Origin: Candidatus Dormiibacterota bacterium
GTDB taxonomy: Bacteria; Chloroflexota; Dormibacteria; Dormibacterales; Dormibacteraceae
Assembly (NCBI GenBank): GCA_003169845.1
Contig: PNAG01000021.1
Span: 124,001 to 188,000, forward strand
Length of the DNA: 64,000 nt
Reading direction: 5' to 3'
The notes below the pieces were generated by a model that was given only the letters and a program-made list of their open reading frames with translations, ran no database searches and was not told where the DNA came from. Below, in pieces: positions 21,687 to 28,825 of the stretch. The position numbers and the translations under genes were made by a program. Every line of letters starts with the position of its first letter. Position 1 is the first letter of the stretch.

Positions 21687-22337
21687 TTACTCGGCCGCCG
21701 GCTTGCGCGGACCGACGACCACGCGCCGCTCCGGCTCTTCGCCGATGCTCCCGCTCGTCACGTCCGGGTCGCCCTCCAGCGCGAGGTGTATCGCACGGCG
21801 TTCGAACGGCTGCATCGCGTCGAGGGTGATGGCGTCGCCCGTCATCTTGACCTGGCGTGCCGCGCGCATGGCGATCTCGCGCACGGTGTGCTCCCGGCGC
21901 TGTCTATAGCGCTCCACGTCCACGATGATGCGCTCGCCTTCGTCAAGGTGACGGCCCACCATCACGTTCGTCACCGACTGCAGCGCCCGCAATGTCTCGC
22001 CGCGCCACCCGATCAACGCACCGAGGTCGCGCCCGCTGATGTCGAGGGTGATCGGCTCGGTGCTGGGCCGCACGGTGACCTGGGCGCGTACGCCCATAAG
22101 CTTGAGGAGGCCTTCGACGAGGCCGCGCGCGACCTCTGCTTTCCCGTTCGCCGGACCGGGCGCAGACGCGCCGGCGGGTGTGGCTTCAGGACCGACCACG
22201 GTGACCTCGACCACAGCCTCGTCCTGCGTTTCGCTGATCACCTTGATGTCGACGTTCCGGCGGCTCTCGTTCAGTTCGATCAGTGCCGCGTCGACCGCTT
22301 CATCCACTGTGCGGCCGCGCCCTTCAGCGGAGCTCAT
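21687..22337 (-). CDS. khpB: RNA-binding protein KhpB (Jag/SpoIIIJ-associated)
   Basis: This 216-residue protein has the Jag N-terminal domain (GRTVDEAVDAALIELN), a KH-like domain with the GALIGWRGETLRALQ loop, and a C-terminal R3H domain (PFERRAIHLALEG, with R and H three residues apart). KhpB binds RNA and is linked to cell division and cell-wall synthesis in Gram-positive bacteria. Its position downstream of yidC is the classical jag position. An Ala/Pro-rich linker separates the first two domains. Confidence 0.93.
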   Translation of the reverse strand: MSSAEGRGRTVDEAVDAALIELNESRRNVDIKVISETQDEAVVEVTVVGPEATPAGASAPGPANGKAEVARGLVEGLLKLMGVRAQVTVRPSTEPITLDISGRDLGALIGWRGETLRALQSVTNVMVGRHLDEGERIIVDVERYRQRREHTVREIAMRAARQVKMTGDAITLDAMQPFERRAIHLALEGDPDVTSGSIGEEPERRVVVGPRKPAAE

Positions 22338-22369
22338 TGCAACTCACCTCATGCCCTCATTTCTGCCAG

Positions 22370-23350
22370 TTATCTTTTGGGTCTTTTGGGTCTGGAACCA
22401 TTCCTCGTTCCATTCTTCGGACCGTTGTCAGAGCCCTTCTTCGGCGGCGGCGGCCCATTCTTCGGACCGTTGTCAGGGCCCTTCTTCGGCGGCGGCGGCG
22501 TCCCGCCCTTCGCATCAGATCCCCCGGAGACGATCCGCCTGAACCGCGCCGGCAGAACGTTCCCCCAGCCGACCACGAAGCTCTGCTGAATGATACTGAC
22601 GCAGTTGCCGACAAACCAGTAGAGTCCCAGGCCGGCTGGGACGTTCAGGGCGAAGTACCCGATCATCAGCGGGGAGAGCCAGACCATCGTCCGCTGCATC
22701 GACTGGGTCTGCAGCTCCTGCTCCGTCGGGTTGGGAGCCGGGGGCATCTGCAGCATCCGCGACTGCACCAACGTGGTGAGCGCCGCGAGCAGCGGGAAGA
22801 CCAGGAAGGCGGGAACCGGAATCGGCAGCCCGGAGATGAGGTAGTGGTGGCTGGGGTTGTCGTTGAGGTTCGATACGAACAGGAATGGCTGCGGTGGATG
22901 GCCGGCCTTGGCGAAGCCCTGAAAGACGTAATAGAGCGCGGTCAGGATAGGAAGCTGAACGATCAACGGAAGGCATCCCACCAGGCCGCCAAGCGGGTTG
23001 ACCCCATGCTCCTGGTAGAGCTTCATTGTCTCGGCGTTCAGCTTCGTCTGGTCCTTCTTGTACTTCTTCCGCAGCTCGGCCACCTGCGGGCCGAGCTTTC
23101 GCTGCTCGACCATCGTCCTGCGCTGTGTCACGAGCTGGAACTGCTGGAGCGGCGAGAGGATCAGCCGGATGGTGATCGTCAAGACGATGATCGCGACCCC
23201 ATAAGCGCCGATCGAGTCGATGATCGGAACGCCCTGCAGGTGGACGTACAGGAAGTTCAAGAATCCTTCGAGGGGTTTCTCGATGACCGCCTGCCAGAGG
23301 TCGTGGATCGGCTTGAGAAAATCGCCGATCTGCTTGACGAATCCGCTCAG
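22370..23350 (-). CDS. yidC: Membrane protein insertase YidC, probable CTG start
   Basis: YidC inserts membrane proteins and assists Sec. The core has the hydrophilic-groove helix with the conserved Arg in IIVLTITIRLILSPLQQ, the cytoplasmic hairpin (VEQRKLGPQVAELRKKYK) and the later membrane helices. A TTG at 23260 starts just before the core, but homologous N-terminal sequence (DLWQAVIEKPLEGFLNFLY) continues upstream with no ATG, GTG or TTG before the yidD stop. CTG at 23350 follows GGAG with 8 nt spacing and is taken as the start. The tail is basic and contains a 15-residue repeat. Confidence 0.85.
   Translation of the reverse strand: MSGFVKQIGDFLKPIHDLWQAVIEKPLEGFLNFLYVHLQGVPIIDSIGAYGVAIIVLTITIRLILSPLQQFQLVTQRRTMVEQRKLGPQVAELRKKYKKDQTKLNAETMKLYQEHGVNPLGGLVGCLPLIVQLPILTALYYVFQGFAKAGHPPQPFLFVSNLNDNPSHHYLISGLPIPVPAFLVFPLLAALTTLVQSRMLQMPPAPNPTEQELQTQSMQRTMVWLSPLMIGYFALNVPAGLGLYWFVGNCVSIIQQSFVVGWGNVLPARFRRIVSGGSDAKGGTPPPPKKGPDNGPKNGPPPPKKGSDNGPKNGTRNGSRPKRPKR
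22412..22501 (-). repeat. 45-bp direct tandem repeat in the yidC tail (2 copies)
   Basis: Two near-identical 45-bp units (22412-22456 and 22457-22501) encode repeats of the pattern PPPPKKG(P/S)DNGPKNG. They add Pro and positive charge to the cytoplasmic tail of YidC. Confidence 0.8.
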
Positions 23351-23383
23351 TTTCTTTTCTCCGATGAAAGGTGTACGGCCGGA

Positions 23384-23593
23384 TCAGGGGACAGGATCGT
23401 AGCCGCCCTTGGCGAAGGGATGGCAGCGTGCGATCCGCACCGCTCCCATCCAGCCACCGCGCAGCCAGCCGTACCTCTCAACCGCCTCGTAGGTGTAATG
23501 GGAGCAGGACGGGTAGTAGCGGCAGGAAGGCGGAAGAATCTTCGAAAACGACATCTGGTAACCCCGAATCATGGTGAGCAAGAGCCTGGTCAT
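23384..23593 (-). CDS. yidD: Membrane protein insertion efficiency factor YidD
   Basis: This 69-residue protein has the family pattern: an amphipathic N-terminus ([10 protein letters not shown]), the three-cysteine segment [13 protein letters not shown], and the C-terminal [20 protein letters not shown] 23593 overlaps the rnpA stop by 4 nt. It lies between rnpA and yidC as usual. Its TGA stop is in the same frame as the upstream extension of yidC. Confidence 0.95.
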   Translation of the reverse strand: MTRLLLTMIRGYQMSFSKILPPSCRYYPSCSHYTYEAVERYGWLRGGWMGAVRIARCHPFAKGGYDPVP

Positions 23594-23949
23594 GAGTTGA
23601 GCTTCGACAGTCTGAGCGTCACCTGCTCCGCCTCGGCCACGAGCTCCGCGAAAGCAATTTCCAGCGCCGCCGGGCGGGCGATCAGGACCACGTCATATCG
23701 TATTCCCACGCCGGTGAGCGGCGAATCAGCGCCGAGCAAAATCCCCCGGGCCAGCTCGCGCAGCCGGCGCTTCGCCCGGTTGCGGTCGACCGCGCGCTTC
23801 AGCGTCCGGCTGACCGCGACCCCGACTCGGCTCTGGTCCAGCTGGTTGGGCACGGCAAAGGCGACAAGGGCGCGCCCGCTGTAAAACCGCATGCCGCCGA
23901 TTGCGGCCTGGAAATCACCATGCCGGCGCAGGCGGATGCGCCGCTTCAC
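23590..23949 (-). CDS. rnpA: Ribonuclease P protein component
   Basis: RnpA assists the catalytic RNA of RNase P in 5' tRNA maturation. The 119-residue protein has the RNR signature [10 protein letters not shown], the central cleft [18 protein letters not shown] and the N-terminal [10 protein letters not shown]. The start is GTG 23949, six bases after the rpmH stop. The order rpmH-rnpA-yidD-yidC-khpB is the widely conserved origin-proximal operon. Confidence 0.96.
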   Translation of the reverse strand: MKRRIRLRRHGDFQAAIGGMRFYSGRALVAFAVPNQLDQSRVGVAVSRTLKRAVDRNRAKRRLRELARGILLGADSPLTGVGIRYDVVLIARPAALEIAFAELVAEAEQVTLRLSKLNS

Positions 23950-23955
23950 CGCCGC

Positions 23956-24090
23956 CTAGGCGGACAGCCGCTGGCGACCCTTGCGTCGGCGGTTCTGCAC
24001 GACGCGTACTCCGCCCCTGGCGCTCATCCGGCGCAGGAAGCCGTGCACGCGACGGCGATAACGCTTCTTGGGTTGGAACGTTCGCTTGAT
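23956..24090 (-). CDS. rpmH: Ribosomal protein L34, apparent ATC start
   Basis: The 44-codon reading frame encodes [20 protein letters not shown] followed by a basic tail ending RQRLSA, which is unmistakably bL34. The residue at the invariant initiator Met is encoded by ATC (24090-24088). No ATG, GTG or TTG lies in frame for at least 60 bases upstream. AGGGGGG precedes it with 5 nt spacing, so ribosomes would be placed on this ATC. It is the first gene of the rnpA-yidC operon and diverges from dnaA across the putative origin. Confidence 0.9.
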   Translation of the reverse strand: MKRTFQPKKRYRRRVHGFLRRMSARGGVRVVQNRRRKGRQRLSA

Positions 24091-24654
24091 GGTGGCCCCC
24101 CTGCAGGAGTCGTTAGCTGGCGAGAACCGCGGTAGTGTACCGGAGGGAGGCTGGCGCGATCGTGATAGCGCTTATGTCACTTCATCCGCTGGGCTGCATG
24201 CCTTGCGATGTCCACAGAGCTTTGCTACACTCCCCGCCCGGAAGCAGCCAGGTTAAGGGTTCGGGTATCGACCCAGTACAAATTGCACCAATCGATCCCG
24301 CTAAACGTTATAGCTGAGAATGCACTAACCGTATAACATCGCTTCCTGATTTCGGGATCGACTGGATAGTGGATTTCAACCGGCTGGGCAGCGCTAGCCT
24401 GTGGAAATCCCGTCCGCTCTTTTCCACAGGCACCAAGGAGGCGGAGCTCATGGTCAGGGAGCTTCGGGTTGAACCTGCTGTCGCGCAGATCGCGATTTGC
24501 GAGGTCCCCGCGTGAGCGAAATAGCAGAACAGGTCGAAAGAGGAGTTGGCCCCAGGTTGTCCACAGCATTTGCAGAGCGGGACAGCCAGTCGTCCCCAGG
24601 GGCCGGCACCGTCGTTCGCTGCCAGAGCTGCGCCTCCGGAGAAGGAGATATGAG
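24091..24654. other. Putative replication origin between rpmH and dnaA
   Basis: This 564-bp gap has no convincing gene. It holds four DnaA-box-like sequences: ATGTCCACA ending at 24216, TGTGGAAAT (24400-24408), TTTTCCACA (24420-24428) and TTGTCCACA (24557-24565). An AT-richer stretch around 24260-24350 could unwind. Promoters for rpmH and dnaA must also lie here. The gene context (rpmH and dnaA divergent, parAB nearby) is the classical oriC context. Confidence 0.65.
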
Positions 24655-26043
24655 GTGAATCAGGACCAGATCTGGTCACAGGTCCAGGAGGAGCTGCGCT
24701 TTCAGCTGGCGAAGCGGACCTATGACATGTGGCTGAAAAACACATCTGTGGTTTCAGCCGACGGCGGAACATTCCGCATCGGCGTACCGAGCAAGCTCGC
24801 CAAGGACTGGCTCGAAGACCGGTTCTCCGGCCTGATCCAGGAAACACTTCAGGCGGTCACCGGGTCCGAGGTGGACATCGATTTCGTCATTTCGCCGACC
24901 GGACATCGACCCGCGCTGTCCAGCGTCGACGGCGACTTCGGCAGCGCGTCCGAGAATGGGCATGGCAACGGACACGACAACGAAGTCGAGACGATGCCGG
25001 ACGCGCCGGTCATCGCACCCTCGGAGCTCAACGCACGGTTCCGGTTCTCATCATTCGTCGTCGGACACAACTCTCAATTTGCCCACGCCGCGGCCAAGGC
25101 GGTCGCTGAGGCTCCGGGCGACAGCTACAACCCGCTGTTCCTCTACGGAGGAGTGGGGCTTGGCAAGACCCACCTTATGCATGCGATCGGTCACGAGGTC
25201 CACGACCGCTTTCCGCGTAAGCGAGTCGTGTATCTCACGTCTGAACAGTTCACCAACGAGGTGATCAGCTCGATCGCTACTGCGCGCATGGGCGAGTTCC
25301 GTCACAAGTACCGCACCGTGGACGTCCTCCTGATCGACGACGTCCAGTTCCTCGCAGGCAAGGACCGTACGAAGGAGGAGTTCTTCCATACCTTCAATGC
25401 CCTGCACGAGATCAACAGACAGATCGTTATATCGTCAGACCGCCCTCCCAAAGAAATTCCAACATTGGAGGACAGGCTTCGTTCGAGGTTCGAATGGGGA
25501 CTGATCGCTGACATTCAGTCGCCCGACTTTGAGACCCGGCTCGCCATCCTTCACTCCAAGCTCGGAGGCAACACGAGCCTGATCCCGGAAGAGGTCCTCA
25601 ACTTCATCGCGCACAAGGTGCAGCGAAACATTCGCGAGCTGGAAGGGGCCCTGACACGCGTCCAGGCATTCGCCGCGGTTCACCAGCGCCAGGTCGACGA
25701 AGAGGAGGCCGCCCGGTTGCTGGCCGACATCATCCCGGCCGGGACTCGAAAGCCCATCAACGTCGAGCGGATCCAGGCGCTTGTCGCCGACTACTACAAC
25801 GTCACGCTCGAGGATATGAAGAGCAAGCGCCGCGACAAGCACATCGTCTTTCCGCGGCAGGTCGCCATGTTCCTCGTGCGTGAGGAGACGCCTTCGTCCC
25901 TGCCCGCGATCGGCAAGGCATTCGGCGGGCGCGACCACACGACGGCGCTGCACTCGATCGAAAAGATCGCCAACGAGCTGAAGGAGGACGAGCGGTTGAG
26001 GTACGAGGTGCAGGCGATCCGCGAGCGCCTTTACGTTCAGTGA
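24655..26043 (+). CDS. dnaA: Chromosomal replication initiator DnaA
   Basis: DnaA binds oriC and loads the replicative helicase. The 462-residue protein has domain I (IWSQVQEELRFQLAKRTYDM), a short Gly/Asn-rich linker, the AAA+ domain with Walker A GGVGLGKT at 165-172 and Walker B VDVLLIDDVQFL, and the domain IV box-binding signature FGGRDHTTALHSIEKI. The frame is open far upstream, but GTG 24655 with AAGGAG 7 nt before it gives the standard N-terminus. Confidence 0.97.
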   Translation: MNQDQIWSQVQEELRFQLAKRTYDMWLKNTSVVSADGGTFRIGVPSKLAKDWLEDRFSGLIQETLQAVTGSEVDIDFVISPTGHRPALSSVDGDFGSASENGHGNGHDNEVETMPDAPVIAPSELNARFRFSSFVVGHNSQFAHAAAKAVAEAPGDSYNPLFLYGGVGLGKTHLMHAIGHEVHDRFPRKRVVYLTSEQFTNEVISSIATARMGEFRHKYRTVDVLLIDDVQFLAGKDRTKEEFFHTFNALHEINRQIVISSDRPPKEIPTLEDRLRSRFEWGLIADIQSPDFETRLAILHSKLGGNTSLIPEEVLNFIAHKVQRNIRELEGALTRVQAFAAVHQRQVDEEEAARLLADIIPAGTRKPINVERIQALVADYYNVTLEDMKSKRRDKHIVFPRQVAMFLVREETPSSLPAIGKAFGGRDHTTALHSIEKIANELKEDERLRYEVQAIRERLYVQ

Positions 26044-26284
26044 TCCGCCTGTCCACAGTTTGTTCGAACCGCCTTGGGACGTACGACCCACTTTCGTCCG
26101 GCGGCCAGATCCTCCCCAGGCACTCAACAGGTCTCAGGTCATCGACGGACCTTTACCCAGACCTTATGCACCAAACCGGCCGATCTGTAAATGATCTCGA
26201 CATCCACAGTTCGCACAGCGCTTACTGTTATCTACTACGGATAAATTCAATCAAGAGAATCTCTATCAACGGGGGACAAGTGTC
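26044..26284. other. dnaA-dnaN intergenic region with DnaA boxes
   Basis: CTGTCCACA (26049-26057) and ACATCCACA (26200-26208) resemble DnaA boxes. An AT-rich run lies at about 26220-26270, just before dnaN. In many Gram-positive bacteria this gap holds part of oriC, so it may be a second half of a bipartite origin or a dnaN promoter under DnaA control. No gene is seen. Confidence 0.5.
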
Positions 26285-27430
26285 TTGAACTCGAAAGTAC
26301 TAGCTGCCCAGATGAAGGTCACCTGCAGGCCATCTGTTTTAGGTCAGGCGCTGCAGGTTGTTTCGCGAGCCATCTCCAGCCGGACCACCCTGCCCATCCT
26401 CAACAACATCCTCATCGAGACGACCTCTGAAGGGCTCGCACTGACCGCCACCAACCTGGAGATCGGCATTCGCAAGCTCGTGCCGGCAGAGGTGGCGATG
26501 GAAGGCGCCACCACCGCGCCGGCCAGGCTCCTGACTGATTTCGTCGGAACTCTCCCCGACCAGGATCTAGAGCTCGCGCTCGATGGGGCGAGCCAGTCGC
26601 TCAGCCTTCGCTGCGCTCGTTTTGACACGCACATCAAGTGCATCGAGGCTGAGGAGTTTCCGCCCGGTCCGCGGCCGGACGAGGGTGACCGTCTCGAGGT
26701 TGCCCTCGACGAGTTGGTCAGCGCGGTCGAGCAGACGCAGATGGCGGCGTCGACCGATGAGGCTCGTCCGGTCTTGACCGGCGTGCTGGTCCTGATCCAG
26801 GGCGGCAGCTTGACCCTGGCGGCGACCGATGGTCACCGCCTGGCGGTCCGGAAGCTTGCCGCCGCCGGCGCCGGCGACCTTGAGGCCAGCCTGATCGTCC
26901 CGGCCCGGGCGCTCGCCGAGCTTTCGAGGGTCTTTAAGGGTGAGCCTGGGAAGGTCGAGGTGATCATCTCGAAGGCCCGCAACCAGGTCTTCTTTCGCGC
27001 GGGCACCTCAGAGCTGACCTCCCGCCTGATCGACGGAAAGTATCCCAACTACGCACAGGTTATCCCCAGCAAGAGCTCCACCAAGGTGCGGGTCTCAACG
27101 AGCGAGCTCACGCAAACGGTCCGGGCCGTGTCGCTGTTCGCCCGCGACAGCGCGAACGTCATCCGGGTGAAAGCGCAGGCCGGTGCCCTGATCCTGTCCG
27201 CGACCACCAACGAGGTCGGGGACAGCAAGGCGGAGATGGCCGCGGACGTCGACGGTTCCGACATCCAGATCGCCTTCAACGCCCGCTACGTCCTGGATGC
27301 CCTGGCGGTGATCGGGGAGGATGAGGTCGAGCTGCTTTTCGACGGCCCTCTGAGCCCTGGGCTCCTCAGACCGCCGGGCAAGGAGCACTACCTGTACGTG
27401 ATCATGCCCGTGCGGGTGGCGATGTCCTGA
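26285..27430 (+). CDS. dnaN: DNA polymerase III beta sliding clamp
   Basis: DnaN is the processivity clamp. The protein has the three repeated clamp domains and the family C-terminus (DGPLSPGLLRPPGKEHYLYV, then IMPVRV). The usual N-terminus MKVTC begins at ATG 26312. The TTG at 26285 has GGGGG about 9 nt upstream and gives 381 residues, so I list it, but 26312 is a real alternative. Neighbours dnaA and recF confirm identity. Confidence 0.95.
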   Translation: MNSKVLAAQMKVTCRPSVLGQALQVVSRAISSRTTLPILNNILIETTSEGLALTATNLEIGIRKLVPAEVAMEGATTAPARLLTDFVGTLPDQDLELALDGASQSLSLRCARFDTHIKCIEAEEFPPGPRPDEGDRLEVALDELVSAVEQTQMAASTDEARPVLTGVLVLIQGGSLTLAATDGHRLAVRKLAAAGAGDLEASLIVPARALAELSRVFKGEPGKVEVIISKARNQVFFRAGTSELTSRLIDGKYPNYAQVIPSKSSTKVRVSTSELTQTVRAVSLFARDSANVIRVKAQAGALILSATTNEVGDSKAEMAADVDGSDIQIAFNARYVLDALAVIGEDEVELLFDGPLSPGLLRPPGKEHYLYVIMPVRVAMS

Positions 27431-27442
27431 GGATGTCCTGAG
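27421..27442 (+). repeat. 11-bp tandem duplication at the dnaN end
   Basis: GATGTCCTGAG occurs twice in tandem across the dnaN stop and the gap to recF, duplicating the final Met-Ser-stop codons with one shift of frame. It looks like a recent slippage event. Confidence 0.7.
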
Positions 27443-27447
27443 GCGGA

Positions 27448-28533
27448 GTGCGACTCCGCAGGGTGCGACTCAGAAATCACCGTAACTACGCCCAGCTAGA
27501 CCTCTCCCCTGGGCCGGGCGTCAACGTTTTCATCGGCGCCAACGGGCAGGGCAAAACCAACTTGCTCGAAGCGGTCGCGATGCTTGCGCTCTCGTCTTCT
27601 CCACGGGCGCGCCGCGAGCTCGAGCTGGTCGGCCCCGTCGCGCCGATGGCGCGGATCGAGGCGGAAGTGGAAAGCGGAGGCATCACGGCCGAGCTGGCGA
27701 TCACCTTGACCGTGGAAGGCGACCGGGCACGGAGGGTGATAGAGGTCGACGGCGTCCGGCGGAGGGCTTTCGATCTCCCGGGCCGTTTCCGTGTCACTCT
27801 GTTCTGGCCCGACGACCTGGGCCTTGTCAAGGCGGGACCCGAGCTCCGGCGCCGCTTTCTCAACCAGATGCTGGTCCAGATCCAACCCGGCTACGCGCGC
27901 GCCCTCGCGGGCCTGAAAAGGGTGCTCGAGCAGCGGAACAGCCTCTTGAAACGGATCGCCGCAGGAGAGGAGGGCGGAGACGTGCTCGAGGTGTGGAATC
28001 AGGAGCTCGTCCAGCTCGGTGGCGAGGTGGCAACGGCACGCTCGGCGGCGGTCCTGGAGCTGCAGCCGGACGCTGCCCGATACCACGCGGAAATCGCCGG
28101 CGGCGAGCGCCTGGAGATCCGTTACGAAGGCCCTCCGCAGGACCTGGCCGAAGCTGTGCATAACTCGCTGGCGGAAGACCTCCGCCGGGGGTCCACCACC
28201 GTCGGTCCGCATCACGATGACCTGCGCGTGCTGCTCGACGGCCAGGAGGCGCGCGCCTACAGCTCGCAGGGGCAGCAGCGGACGGCGGTGGTGAGCCTGA
28301 AGCTGGCTGAGGCGGCCCTGGTGGCCAGGCGCACGGGTGAGCGCCCCGTACTCCTTCTGGACGATGTTCTATCCGAGCTCGACGCCGAACGGAGGGCCGC
28401 CCTGCTCAGGCAGGTTGCCGGCGAAGGCCAGGTCATCATCACCTCGGTGGAGGCGGGTCCTTTCCCGCCCGAGCTCATCGCGAGCGCCATGGTCTGGACC
28501 GTACATGAGGGCACGATCGAAGCCTGTGGATAA
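27448..28533 (+). CDS. recF: Recombination mediator RecF
   Basis: RecF helps load RecA at gaps. This 361-residue SMC-like ATPase has Walker A GANGQGKTNLLEA (~31-43), the signature YSSQGQQRTAVVSLKLAEA and Walker B PVLLLDDVLSELD. It starts at GTG 27448 with GAGGCGGA upstream. Its last three codons, TGT GGA TAA, form a perfect consensus DnaA box, and they overlap the start of dciA. Confidence 0.96.
   Translation: MRLRRVRLRNHRNYAQLDLSPGPGVNVFIGANGQGKTNLLEAVAMLALSSSPRARRELELVGPVAPMARIEAEVESGGITAELAITLTVEGDRARRVIEVDGVRRRAFDLPGRFRVTLFWPDDLGLVKAGPELRRRFLNQMLVQIQPGYARALAGLKRVLEQRNSLLKRIAAGEEGGDVLEVWNQELVQLGGEVATARSAAVLELQPDAARYHAEIAGGERLEIRYEGPPQDLAEAVHNSLAEDLRRGSTTVGPHHDDLRVLLDGQEARAYSSQGQQRTAVVSLKLAEAALVARRTGERPVLLLDDVLSELDAERRAALLRQVAGEGQVIITSVEAGPFPPELIASAMVWTVHEGTIEACG
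28525..28533 (+). promoter_or_regulatory. Perfect DnaA box at the recF stop/dciA start
   Basis: TGTGGATAA (reverse complement TTATCCACA) is the exact consensus. It carries the recF stop codon and the dciA GTG start. It is the only perfect consensus box I found near the origin genes. Confidence 0.6.
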
Positions 28534-28825
28534 GTTGGGCAATATCCTGCCGAGGGTGCTTCGTCGCCAGCCCGGCGGCGCCAGGCTCATGGGCACCCAG
28601 GTCGCATCGGCGTTTCGGACCGTGATCGGGGTAGAACCGGCCGGCCTGTGCGATGAGATCGAGCTTCATTCGGGCACGCTGGTAGTCACCACCTCCAGCC
28701 CCGCGCTGGCTCACCAGCTGCGCCTGGACTCAGAGGTCATTCTCGGCCGGCTGAACCGTCTCGAGCTTGGGCGCAAGGTGCGGGGGCTTCGGGTCCGCAT
28801 CGGCCACTCCACCCCCGCACAGTGA
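28526..28825 (+). CDS. dciA: DUF721/DciA-like replicative helicase operator
   Basis: This 99-residue protein belongs to the DUF721 (DciA) family. It has the family core VIGVEPAGLCDEIELHSGTL, then LVVTTSSPALAHQLRLDSE and an Arg-rich end. DciA recruits the replicative helicase in bacteria that lack DnaC or DnaI. GTG 28526 overlaps the recF stop, and its own stop overlaps the following helicase gene (GTGA). The dnaA-dnaN-recF-dciA order is common in actinobacteria. Confidence 0.85.
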   Translation: MDKLGNILPRVLRRQPGGARLMGTQVASAFRTVIGVEPAGLCDEIELHSGTLVVTTSSPALAHQLRLDSEVILGRLNRLELGRKVRGLRVRIGHSTPAQ

